Shown: positions 20,952-32,862 of the stretch, piece after piece
Layout: every line of letters starts with the position of its first letter
Numbering within the stretch: position 1 is the first letter of the stretch
Origin: Rhizophagus irregularis
Taxonomy: Eukaryota; Glomeromycota; Glomeromycetes; Glomerales; Glomeraceae
DNA: 64,000 bases
Direction: 5' to 3'
Assembly: GCF_026210795.1 (NCBI RefSeq)
Contig: NC_089437.1
Location: forward strand, 186,001-250,000
Notes under the pieces: model-generated
Seen by the model: the letters and a program-made list of their open reading frames with translations, nothing else
What the model was told of the DNA's origin: nothing
Database searches by the model: none
Position numbers and translations under genes: made by a program

Positions 20952-22481
20952 CTAATCGTCATGTTTCTTGATTATTTGAAATACTTCATAATCTTCAATT
21001 AAAAATTCATCCCTCGTATCTCTTATCCTTTTTTCATAACAATATCGTTTACACTCATAACAATTATATCTTTTTAAACCATCTTTTTCTTTCACATATA
21101 AAGAAAGATCACTACTGAATGCAGGACCACAACTATTATGATATATCAGCGCACAATCCGTATTGTTCACATGACTTAAAACTATATCTCTGAAATTATT
21201 TTCACCTTTAAAAGAAAATATAAAACTATCCTTTGTTTTGCCATAATCACCATCATTATGTGACTTCCATACTAAAGGATTATATCCTCCAAGAATTTCT
21301 CCAGTCCCTTTTACTTTAATTAGTGTAACAGTATGAGGTATATCATCACATAATTCATGGAAATTTTTAGGAGTGAATCCATCTCTACTTCCTCTTAATA
21401 ATAATTGAAAATTATATGGTAAATATAATTCTCTTGTATAAGCATATTTGCTTTTAATATCTATTTTATCAATCCATCTTGAAATTAAAGAAGCGATATA
21501 TAAATTTAAAATTTTTGAATCGATAATACCATCAATATTTTTGCATCTAGGAAGTAATATGTTATTACTTGGTTCAGCATTAGGGTCCAAATAAGATTTA
21601 AATAATTCATCATAAAGTTGAGGTTTCAAAAGCTTTCTATAAGGATGAACTTTTTGTACAAACATTTCAGATGATAAACTAAAAAATCTAATTAAAGGCA
21701 AACAATGTTGTAAGGTATTCTCCATTACTTTAAAATCATTGTCTGTCCAAGTATCAGGATCTGGAATTAGTGTTGAATTTTGTGCAAGACCCCATTTTAG
21801 TACGTGATCCCAAATTTCAATTTCTTTCATTTGTAAATCATTTCTTTTAATAAGCGAAATTAGAGAATTTTCGGGAAGTAAGGTAAAGTCTAACGATTCA
21901 AATATTTTTTTAGGAGATTTAGCCATGAAACCTGTACAAAATTGTTGAAGTTTTAATAAAGAATTAGTCTGAAAACTTATTCGATGAGTATATTCAAAAT
22001 TTTGTTCAATCCATTCAAATTTATTCTCAATTAAATATTCCTGCAAATAATTAATTAATTCTTGAAGAAGCAACTCATCAGCAGCAGTCAATACCTTCAA
22101 AATTTCTAAAGGTTCATGCTCATTTAATGAAATAACGCCACCATAAATATATCTATATTAATACGTAAAATGGTTAAATATTATCCATGTCATTAATAAA
22201 AGATATAAAAATTACTCTATAACTTACTCTAGAATAATCTGAAAGATTTCTGATGAGATATTTGGTAACTTAATATGAGCCACAGTACCGTCATTATTTT
22301 TTTTATTTGAAACCAAAGTTCGTCGTAAAAATGAAGATCGGTAACACAAAATAATCCTATGCGCACGGAATATTTTCACATTTGGATCATTACCAACTTC
22401 AATTGTAACATCATAATATTCATCGTCACTCAAAATTTCAATATAATTTTGACTTAACCTCTCAAAAAATTTTGATGACAT
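20952..22481 (-). CDS. BTB-BACK-TLDc protein
   Basis: Two exons, 22481-22228 and 22152-20952, give 484 residues; the intron is 75 bases with a GTAAGT donor. BTB (DVTIEVGNDPNVKIFRAHRI) continues over the intron into IYGGVISLNEHEPLEILKVL. BACK has IKRNDLQMKEIEIWDHVLKW and CLPLIRFFSL. TLDc has ILGGYNPLVWKSHNDGDYGK and DSFIFSFKGENNF and ends QIIKKHDD. It is an intact member of the cluster, with exon 1 closest to the 12,492 and 15,002 genes. Its upstream flank matches the family only to about 22,590, just past the TATA-like block, then changes abruptly. This marks the edge of the duplicated unit. Confidence 0.9.
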
Positions 22482-24435
22482 TTTTATATTTTTTAAAAAC
22501 AGGAGAAAGGGATTAAAAAATTTGTTTTAGAAAGCAAAATTGCAGGTCGATTTTAAATATTGGTAAATTTTCATATTCTATATATGTATAACAAGACGTA
22601 TGGGACCTTGTGATAAAGTTTACTTTTTTAACGTAACAGGTAACAAACATTGAAGCCATCCGCGGCAGGGATAGCGTTACATAGGCGTTATTCTAGAAAA
22701 ATTCTGTAATATCACTTCCCGTGATGATCAGATGTGACATTTCACTAAAATACAAGATACTTTTTTCCGCTCCTTTCAGCCTTTTCACCATAAATATCGT
22801 CTATAAAAAGTACATTTTTCTATTTTGCTATAAATATTATTTTATCTTATTTATTGTATAGCTGATAATATTAACATACGTACTAAAATACCGTTTTTAT
22901 TGATATATATAATAAAGGATATATTTACCTTGTTTACATGTTTACACTTAAATATTATATTTAATTTTAGGAACTTACAAAGAAAACATGATGTCTTTAA
23001 AGTATAATTTTTTTTAAAAAAAAACAATTCTTTAATACTAAACTTTTTTAAAATATAAATAAATAAGATATCATTAAAAAAAATTGATGGTAAATTTTAT
23101 AAACGATTTTTGTAAAAGAATTGCATTGAAAATATTCCTTTGACTTTTTAATTGCTCTTTTTTTTTAAAAAAAAAAATCGGGAAATTTCTAATTTTTTTT
23201 TTTCTAAACTGTAACGCATCTCTTTATTAAGGATAGATATCCTTTTAGTCGAAATACATAGAACCGCACATGCAAACATGATACGGCTCTATAACAGAGT
23301 TCAATCTATCTTAAAATAAATAAAACAAAGATAAAAATAATAAAAATAAAAAACAACAAACGTTACAAACTAAACTAAACTGGACCACTAAACTGGACCA
23401 AACTAAAAAAACTATCCACTAGTGATTAATATGCAGGGGAAAAAATACGAGAAAATTTGGTACAGTATAACACTAAAACCTAAGCTGAAAATTCAGACGG
23501 AGCCCAACAGCCCCACGTCCAGTAGTAATTACTATCCCTCATCAAAATTATCTCTACAAAAAAAGAAAAAATTAGTTCTATGCTAACCCTATCGTTTGCA
23601 TCTAAAAAGTTTTTATCGGTAAATTTTTTTAACGTGAAATCACGTGACTTCGATTTTAAGATGCAAAAATCCTTCATTTAATGTCCGTCCTCGCCTCAAC
23701 TTATCCTTGCTCCTTCACCTTTCTTTGTTACTTCTTTCTACTTCACTCCTTTCTTCTGTGGTGACTCCAAGATTGGTCGTTTCTCCCGGAAATTTCTAAT
23801 ATAAATGGTACACAAACAAATCTGACCCAATAAAATTTATTGGATCGTCACGGGATAACGGGAAGTGATATTGCGACATTTTTTCGGGTGTTACTGGGGT
23901 AGTAGTACATGTACCTCAATTATTTGCATCAGCACGAGAGGCAATCATTGGCTCCTCCTCCATTACTGCCAAAGCCTTTTGCCTTAATGCAACGTAGCGC
24001 AAGTGACCCTAAAATTTCCTTTTCGACCCATCTGTCTCAAGTTAATCAAACATGTTTCTCAATTACAGAAAGGAATATCTTTCGAAGGAGCATAGCTTTG
24101 AGAAAAGCTTGATTGATGCTGAAAGTATTTTGAGCCTGTGCGAAAAAATGCAATAAAAGGAAATAGATTTAATATCTTTCAACTAGATAATTCACCAGAA
24201 TAGTAATTTATTTGTTAGTATATCCTATCTATAAACCATAAATCATAAAATATATTAATATATTTTTTTGCGTAGTGATCACTTATCACCTGCTCTGCTA
24301 AAATATTGCAGTAAGGCACTTCGCATGATCTGACTGACCCGTGTCTTCCTCCCCTAGAACCTTTCCTCGATAAATCGTTACTGCGCCACATTACTGCGCA
24401 ATTAGTGAACACGCGTGTCCAGATTTTAGTTATTA
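22482..24435. other. spacer, possible old element with 15-bp inverted ends
   Basis: AATATCACTTCCCGT at 22,709-22,723 faces its exact complement at 23,857-23,871, each followed inward by GATGATC/GATCGTC-like sequence. This could be a 1.16-kb non-autonomous element, but no target duplication is found. The interior holds runs of A/T and a moderately G/C-richer stretch at 23,460-23,800. Small open frames there lack recognisable domains. Confidence 0.3.
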
Positions 24436-25064
24436 AGTAAAGTAGTACCGTACGGTAATACAAATTCGGACGAATTTAATCCTTTTTGTTCGTACGTACG
24501 TTTCTAACAGATAACTTTTTTTATACTAGTACGTACGAATGCTTTAAAAATTTTCGTACGACTTTGAATTTTCGTACAATTTTGAATTTTCGTACATGCT
24601 TTGTTTTTTAATGTACATATATCAATTATACTCTTTGAAGATAAGCTTATAAATTTCTATTTCTTTAATAATATTCAGCTCTATAATAATAAAATTGACT
24701 CATAAAGCCATAATAATTATATAGACCTGTTCAAATTCAGGATTTACTAATTCAATTGAAAAGTCTTCAACATCGGATATATTATCAATATTCATATTTA
24801 CAATTATTTTTCTTCTTCAAAGCAGTAAAGATTAAAAAGAGATATTTATGACAAATATATAATAAACAAAATGTAAAATCATTGCAAATCAGATCAATTA
24901 TGTTTCTCAAATATTATGTAATTGTAACATTTTCATTATCGAAAGTTCTATTACAATGCAAAATTATTAGTACGGAAAATCAAAATTTATTTTTAATAGT
25001 CCGTCTGAGTACGGAAAAATAAGAAAATTTTTTTCGAACGTCTGTAGTACAGTACTATTTTACT
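24436..25064. mobile_element. putative foldback element with TTCGTACG motifs
   Basis: Left edge AGTAAAGTAGTACCGTAC and right edge, read in reverse, AGTAAAATAGTACTGTAC. The left half contains repeated TTCGTACG/CGTACGTACG and the right half AGTACGGAAAA motifs. The design (short terminal repeat plus a repeated subterminal motif) matches the hAT-like elements nearby, but no target duplication could be seen. It may be old or rearranged. Confidence 0.4.
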
Positions 25065-25091
25065 ATATTTTCGTAAATCCAGTTGTGTGAC

Positions 25092-25876
25092 TAGTGCTCC
25101 TACCGGGTCGGATTTGGTCGGGTTTGGAGTATATATCCGACTCGACCCGGCAAAAATAGAAATGATCCGATTTTAACCCGACCCGAGTATATTTAATTCG
25201 AATAACCCGGGTTAAACCCGAATTTTAGTAATTTTCATTGCTGTATGCTTAGTAATATATCAAAAATATTTTTTCAAACATAATTTTTTCAATAACGCAA
25301 GGTAATTGATATCATATAGGTCATACAACTTTTTATTATTAAAATTAAAGCTAAGCACGAATTTAAAGATATCTTCAATTCCTGTTTATTTATTGCTTTA
25401 TATTTGAACTATAAAATCAAAATTGTATCACTTGATTGTATCTGCTTTAAGACTACATCTTTTTGCAGCTATCAAATCGGTTCCACCGGCAAATACTCTT
25501 TCTACTGGAACGCTGGTTGCTTTATTAATTATCAAAATACACTTATTAGCTAATGTAATATTAATAATTAAAATATTAATTCATACACATATCTGTAATT
25601 GCAAGGTGTCTCTAGCAATTTTCGCTATACTACCTCATTCATCTAACAAAATTATATAAAATTAATCAATATTAACACGTAATCAATATGTGATCAGTGA
25701 TTTTAATGATCATCCGGGTCTAATACGGGTCAAAACCTGAGTCAAGGAAATGAATAACCCAACCTGACGGGTCGGGTCATGCGGGTCATGGGTTATTAAA
25801 ATTGTTAGTACCGACCCGATTTAAAATTCACTCGGGTTGAATTATCCGGGTTAGACCCAAATTTTGCGGAGCACTA
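25092..25876. mobile_element. 785-bp hAT-like MITE with GGGTCGGGT subterminal repeats
   Basis: Starts TAGTGCTCC and ends GGAGCACTA, flanked by a perfect 8-bp target duplication TGTGTGAC (25,084-25,091 and 25,877-25,884). Inside each end there are several copies of GGGTCGG, CCCGACCC, and CCCGGGTTAAACCCG-type motifs in both orientations. The central part is ordinary A/T-rich DNA with a short open frame (25,423-25,659) that has no recognisable domain. It is non-autonomous. Confidence 0.92.
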
Positions 25877-26368
25877 TGTGTGACTGATTAACTAATCATC
25901 AGATCAATCTGTGCGACAATTGAATCTCATTTATACCCTCAAACTCTTTTTTTTTTTTAATGTTGACAAAATTACATCAAATCAATAGGGTATCTAAACT
26001 AAAAATAAAAGTAAAACAACAATAAAACAAAATATAAACTTAAATCTAATTAACCCCAAAAATTTATGTTGGAAATCTTTTATAACGTTATTCATGTGAC
26101 TTCAATTATGGTTTATCAGATAAACTTATTTATTCTCTGCTCCTCGTTTTTTTGTATATTCCTTACCCATAGGACTTTTAGTCGCCCTCTTTTCATTTAT
26201 ATTCATATTCTTTGTATCCGTCTCACGATTCTCTTCTTTAACCCGCTTTGTAAAGTCATTTTTAAGCAAGCGTCGTATATCTTTGTATTACATCATGCGA
26301 CTCCACCGCCTGAATTATAAATTTCTTTTGGCTGCATAATATTTTTGAAACAACTATTATCATAATAG

Positions 26369-28581
26369 ATGTTAGTCAAAGGTGTGCTTGATAATGGGTG
26401 TCTTAATTTGGTAAAATTGGCAGGAAAATCTCAGATTCATGAAATCAAAGATCTGTACACTGAGGAGCAGACAAGTAAGCAAAATCGAGTGAGTATTTAC
26501 AATTGATGTTTTTATTTCTTTTCAAATGTGATGTTTTACGTAGCAAATTTTTCTTTTTTCTTCACAATATCTCTTATGCAGAAAATTTTCAAGTTTATGA
26601 GGATTACAATGAAGGAGTTGTGACTAAGAAACCAAAAAACAATTCTTTTCTGAAAACATGGCAGATTACAAGAAACCATTGGAAAAAACTTTGAATGTCA
26701 TAGGAATTTGGAAAAAGGAGTTTTTAATTAAAGCGAGTTAAACTTCGTTTCTGCATTTCTGTGTTATACTCGGACTGACATCATTACATTGCTCCATGAA
26801 CATACAACAAACATCTACTATTTCCAAGTCTGATGATGTGTTCGAAATAGATTTAGAAGATGTGCTTGTCGATGCTACCAGCGATGATAATGCAAAAGTA
26901 ATACCAACAAATGGAGGGGAAAAACAAAAGCTTGTGAGTATCTTATACAATATTCATAGCTCAAGATTAAAGATTTCTAATTTTGTTCTGTCCATTAAAG
27001 TCACCATTGGAAGATCCCGAAAAATTAAAAAATCCCTAAAAAACGACCAGCTGAAGAAGGTTTTCCCTGTTAATACACTTCCTCCCAACCTTCGTGATCG
27101 CTCTCCTCCTCCATCATATAAAAGCGGGGATAATTCTTTGGACGATCATAATGAGGCCTCTCCAGTAATATTTTCCTTCATTTTGTTTGCTGCACGATGT
27201 GTAAAGTTCGTTTCTAATCTGCATTGCTCTTCAAAGTCAAATGACCGTGACGAGTCAGATATAGGGATAGATTAAGACGATGATAAAAATCCTTTCATAA
27301 AGAATGGAGAGGGATCAAGAAACAATAAGGTTATTATTAATCAGTATTGTCAATCATTAAGTAAAGAATATTCATTCATAAAATGTCCTTAATATAATCT
27401 TTTATTAATTAATTTGATTTCTAATTATAGTACAATTCTATTATGAACATGCCATCAACAGTATTGATATAAATGATGCTTCTACAAATGACGTAAATAT
27501 TGAGAAGTATTATGAATTTATAGTCACTTTTCCTGATATAATAATAATCTTTTCTTGCCTATAGTGTGTGGCAGGCAGATGGTCACAATATCTCTCTTGA
27601 TTTTCGTAATTTTCAATTAACATTGATCAAACAACTAGAAACCAATCCAACGTTTTCATATTTGAAAGATATAGAACGGATATTGTAAGTATTTATTGTG
27701 CAAATAGAATCAGTTTCATTATCTAATTTTTGTATATATCTGCAGATGCTTGTCGTCAATCATGTTCTGTAATGAGATCAAGTCAGAATTTCTATTATGT
27801 TCCAAAAAAAGTATGGAAGATAATTTGCCCAAGACCTTTAGTTCTGATGGGGTTTACCACGAAATCCCGACAAGCACAATCCCGATATGATAAAATCCCG
27901 AGGCACGTATTCCTAACAGAGACAATATACTGAATGATCAAAATCCCAAAAGTATCATATCCCGAATTGTCTAAAATCCAGAATTTAAATTTCCTGAAAG
28001 TTCAAGTTACTGATGAGTCAAAATCCCGACACAATATTATAATTTTGAGTATCTCTTTGATTTTTGTTTACTAGGAAGATCATTTCCTACTGATTATATA
28101 ATTTGCGACAATTAATACAATCATATATACAATACATATGCACTATTTCCAATTTAAATGATAAAAAATTGCAATTTTGATTTATGACTTACATGTTACA
28201 GTATAATATATAGTGAGATCACGCAGTAGTAATTGACATAATAACTCCTTGGCAAATTATGCAAATTATTAACAATTGTGCAATCACTACGATTTATTAC
28301 ATAAATGGTGGTCACATGAAAAAATTCTTTTCTTTATTGTGTCGGGATTTTGACTCATCAGTAACTTGAACTTTCGGGAATTTTGAATTCCAGATTTTGG
28401 ACTATTCGGGATATAACTCTTTCAGTATTTTAATCATTCGGGATATTGTCTTAGTCGGGAATAGGAGTGTCAAGATTTTATCACATCGGGATTATGGTTG
28501 TCGGGATTTTGGGAGGATCCCGTTCTGGTTCTGATGATGTCACCAATAGTTGTTCAAAAATAGTAATCGAATATAGCATAG
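26369..28581 (+). pseudogene. unrecognised multi-exon gene, interrupted by a foldback element
   Basis: Several exon-like blocks with sensible splice signals. A first exon from ATG 26,369 (MLVKGVLDNGCLNLVKLAGK) ends near 26,487 (GAGTGAGT). A block from 26,579 encodes ENFQVYEDYNEG and KTWQITRNHWKK. Another at 26,796-27,180 contains EIDLEDVLVDATSDD and VNTLPPNLRDRSPPPSYKSG. Later blocks encode VWQADGHNISLDFRNFQLTL (from about 27,563) and, after a CTGCAG acceptor near 27,745, CLSSIMFCNEIKSEF through EDNLPKTFSSD. That last exon is cut by a 679-bp element and resumes at 28,536 as DVTNSCSKIVIEYSI. Frames shift near 26,690, so it is probably a decayed gene. I do not recognise the family. The exon model is approximate. 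Confidence 0.45.
27849..28527. mobile_element. 679-bp foldback element inserted in an exon
   Basis: Long imperfect inverted arms of about 180 bases carry repeated ATCCCGA motifs on the left and TCGGGAT on the right. The inner arms include GATGAGTCAAAATCCCGACA and its complement. It is flanked by an 8-bp repeat GTTCTGAT (27,841-27,848 and 28,528-28,535). Removing the element with one repeat copy rejoins KTFSSD and DVTNSC in frame. It has no coding capacity. The long arms recall MULE or foldback elements, but the 8-bp duplication fits hAT. Confidence 0.82.
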
Positions 28582-31500
28582 TAAGTCCTTCCAGATGATG
28601 CTAATAATCAGCAAAAGTCCTATTTATGATTTAGCTCTTGAACATTAATAATATTTATGTCTTTTTGCTTTCAGTTTTATGTATCTTTCTTCAATCAGTT
28701 TTAACGAAAATAAAGAGCTACATTTATACATAGATATTGTCACTTAATGTTAGAAGAGTTATTTAACAAGACTGATTTTGCAAGTTTCATGTAATTAAAA
28801 TTATTACAATATATTATATTGCTATATACTTACAATTTGTCATTGAAATAAAGGGCGAACAGCAAGTCCACAAGCTCAAAAGATGAATGAATCTGATCAA
28901 CAATTTGTCAGCCAAAATTAAAATGTAAAAACAATTTTGTATATTGTACATTTGAAACATTGCCAGTGATGTCTTTATTTGGTTCCGAAATACCTACAAT
29001 AACTGAACCTTTAGAATTGTCTATTGGATGTCGTTTTGTAAAATAAATTTTGGACTGACCTTATACATTTATTTTATAATTTTTTTCAAAAGGCACATCA
29101 ATTTTAAATGTTTTAGTAGAAAATTACATTGCGTTTAGATCATAACTATACCAATATTTTAAATAATCTGGGAAGTTGCATTTTTATATAAAGGGAACAA
29201 TTTATAAATATTTATTTTAAATATATTAATCAATTTTAGCATATTGATACCCTTATTTATTTGCAGATTGTTCATATCAATAAATTTCTTCATCTACGTC
29301 CTTTTCAATTCCAATTCCTCTTTCACACATAAAACAAAGATTATTATTCAGCTACCTTATGTCCTAAATTCGCAGTTTTCTTATATATTTTAGTTGACTT
29401 TTTCTTTTTTCCTTCAGCTGATTTATTATATAATTCAAAAGCTATTTGATTACTATTATAGTTAAAATATGTATTTGATTAAATCAATAAGTATAATGAA
29501 GATCAGCATTAGCTTTAACGTTAACGAACCATAGATTGTTATGATAATATTATTCGTTTTTACAGAATTACAAAATTTTTTAATCTTTCCAAAATCAAAT
29601 ACATGTATATGATTACTCTTTTTATCTGTTAGAAACAAAGTTGGCTAAATAAAGAAATTAAAATTAAAGAATTGGAGAAAATTTCAATAAACTTATTGAG
29701 ATGCTAAATACATTTTAGTATTTTAAATTTTCAACGCGCAGAACTTTTTGCGACTTTTGGCAGATTTATGAAATTTGGCAAAAACCCAACCCCGCTGCGT
29801 CTTTGGGAATTAAAATTGACTTACAGAAACATGTGATATCGATTAAGCTTTTTCCCCTAAAAAATGTCAAAGAATGATGCGCTGGGAAAATGGGTTATAT
29901 AGTGGGAAAATTGGTTAGACGCAAGATTTGGGTACAAAAAAATTTTTTTTTTTTGACTGTTCACTAATAAATTTGGGGACTTAAATAAAAATTTAGTGAC
30001 TAAAATACTGTCAAATATTTATTTAATTTGACACCTTTTTAACTAACTTATTGTTTGAGCTTTATTTTGGTCACTTGATTTACTTGATTTAAATCACAAG
30101 TTACAAAAAATTATTTTTTTCTTTTTTTGAATACCATATTACAAAATGATTAACTTAACTAATATTAAGTCTATTTTTATGAATTAATATTAGATTCTAT
30201 TCATTTAATTGAGTATAAACTTGCTTTGGTTTAAGCAAAAATATATGATTTTTTTGAAAATTTCGTGTACACTTAATATACAAATATTTTATTCACGTAA
30301 GTATAATAACCTAAAGTTACTAAGGAATTTTGTTCGTATATTATAAGTGAGTAGTAAACTTTTCAAATACTTTTTTCAAACTCCCCGCGAACTCCAAAAT
30401 TTTCCGTGATTTAAACAAAAGAAACTCTAAATTTGATGCACGAATTGCTGATCCACCTTCCACTGCAAGTTATACATCTATCTCTTCCATCACATCATCA
30501 CTTTGTTCTTATATTTTATACTTTTGGCGAGCCGTTCAGGTCAAAAGTCCGCTACCTGTTGAATTTGCAGCAGGTATCAGCTGGATTATTTGCGACAGGT
30601 ATCTGCTGAACTTGCAGCAGGTACCTAACAAGTTACAAATATAGTACATAAAAAATATTGGTATAAAGAGAAAAAACTGAGATGAAAAATATTAAAAATT
30701 CAGGTTTAAAAATTATTAGAATCTCGCTCGTTTTAAAAAAATTAAAAAAAAAAATAATATAATAATGAAAAAATTATTGACAAAAATCCGGTCTTATAAA
30801 AAAAGAAACTAAAAAGAAATATTATTAAAAAAAAATGATCTGGTCTAAAAAAAGAGACCAAAAAAAAAAAAAGATTTTAATATCAACGTTCGGATAGCTA
30901 GGATGAAAATAAAACATGATTAAAAAATATCTGATTAAAATTTCATTAACCGGAATTGTATTAGTCCCAGATTAGCCATCGGAACATAATGTACTGTACA
31001 AATGACTGATAGCAATCAAATTATCAAATTATTCAACCACAATAATTATGAAATCAGGCGCACGTCACGCAACTCAAAAGTATTTATACAGAATGGTTAA
31101 TACAGGAACTTTTTAGGCGGATTTTTTTATTAAAAGACGATTTTTTTTATTAAAAAAATGTATTTTTTATTTACAAAAAAATATAAGTATTTATAAGATA
31201 AAGAATGATTTTTTATAAAAGTGATGTTATTTTGTTTTATAAATAAAAATTTACATTTGACTGATTTGAGAATTTGTGAATCACCATGTGTAATTGATTT
31301 CTAAAATCATTAAATAAAAAATTTTTTTTAGAAGCAGAATATGATGAGAAGGAAATGGAAGAATGTGTGGCAAATTAAGAGTGGAACCTTACGAAAGATT
31401 ATTAGTGCTTAAATTTTTATAGAATTCAAAATTCTATAATATATTTAATTTCCTACAGTTTTTATTATATTTCCATCTTTCAAACTCATTGATCACAAAA

Positions 31501-32374
31501 TCAAGATCCTTCCCTATGTGAAAACTTTAAATTACAAAGATTTAGTGGAACTAATCAAGATTATATGAACAATAAAGAACAAGATATTACTATTCCAAAA
31601 AAAAATGACACTATATATACATTATTTGATGTTTTGGTTTTTAAGATTTTGATGATGATCACGATCTCTGATTTTAGAAAAAATTTTCAATCATAAAAAG
31701 TTTTTATGAAACCATTTAAAGAATTAATGAGCAAAAATTTGCATATAGAGAATATTTTTTTTTTTAAAAAAAAAAACTCTAGTAAATATTGATAGCTCAT
31801 TTGCATGTATATATATTTTTTTATAAGTAAAGTTAGTTGATTTGCAAATTACTAATTTAAGTTGTTATAAAAATCATAAAAAAATTTATCTATTTATTTT
31901 TATTTTGGGTTTGAGAAAAATGATATAGGAATTAAAAAATCTAAACAATTATGAGCAGATGTGTGAATATGGCAAGTCCAAAATTTTCAAATTTTTAGCT
32001 ATTTAGTCAATCCATTGTCATGAGAATTAATAAAGTTTTGCCGTTTCTTGGCATTATTTTTAAATCGGGTAATACTTTCCGACGTGACTGTACTTTTGGA
32101 TATAGTGAGTGAGTTTATTTTTAAAAGTATACTAATACTACTAATAAATTAATAAAAGATTTTTTTATAACTAAAATAAAGAAAGAAAACGAACTGTTAA
32201 TCGTTTGTTTAATAAGAGCAATTAAAAAAATCAACTCACCAAAATTTCACACCCAAAAGCCGAAAGAACAACCTAAAAAAAAATAAAAAATAGTCTGAAA
32301 AATGTTTGTAAGGATTTTTTCAACGGTGAAAACAAAGGAGAGATAAAAGGAAACTTAGGAAGATACAAATATTG
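28582..32374. other. gene-poor A/T-rich spacer
   Basis: No gene is supported. A short coding-like patch lies near 28,966-29,046 (VMSLFGSEIPTITEPLELSI) and may be a further exon of the unrecognised gene upstream. At 30,540-30,635 a short repeat of CAGCAGGTA and ACAGGTATCTGCTG-type motifs stands out from the background. At 32,088-32,175 lies an inverted copy of the pogo-like end seen at 2,340-2,415. The rest is homopolymer-rich. Confidence 0.45.
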
Positions 32375-32862
32375 AAGGGGCAAAGAAAAGTTTTATTTTT
32401 ATTTTTATTTTTAAATCCACGTGAACTGGATTATAGAAAGATAGACAAGAACAAAAGATAAAACAAAAGTCAAACGCTATCTAATACTATGCTATAATCA
32501 AACCGCCCGAGGACGGCGTCACTCTGGTACAAAAAACGAAACAAGGGTGGGTTCCAATTGCAACACCTATCCCAAAGAAACCAAAGAATAGACCAATCTA
32601 AACTAAGGAGGGAAGAAAAGATCCATATTTTTCTTTCGGTCAATTATGACCGCCACCTGTAAATACTGTCATAGGTGGAGTGGTTCACACTATTCTAATT
32701 GTTGTACTATGGTGTAAAAATTTGTACGTGGGGGTTACCCAAAAAAAAAGATGTAATAAATTACTAGTCAAAAGTAAAAATGTGGCTAAAAGTAATATAG
32801 GTTTATAACTATCAGCATGCCACGAAAATTAAAAAAAAGCTGATAGGTATGTCTGGAACTAA

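Noticed and set aside
26066-26320. 84-codon plus-strand hydrophobic frame
   Set aside because: No start context or domain. The minus strand of the same stretch reads as a charged, equally unsupported peptide (RRLLKNDFTKRVKEENRETD). Neither could be linked to a gene.
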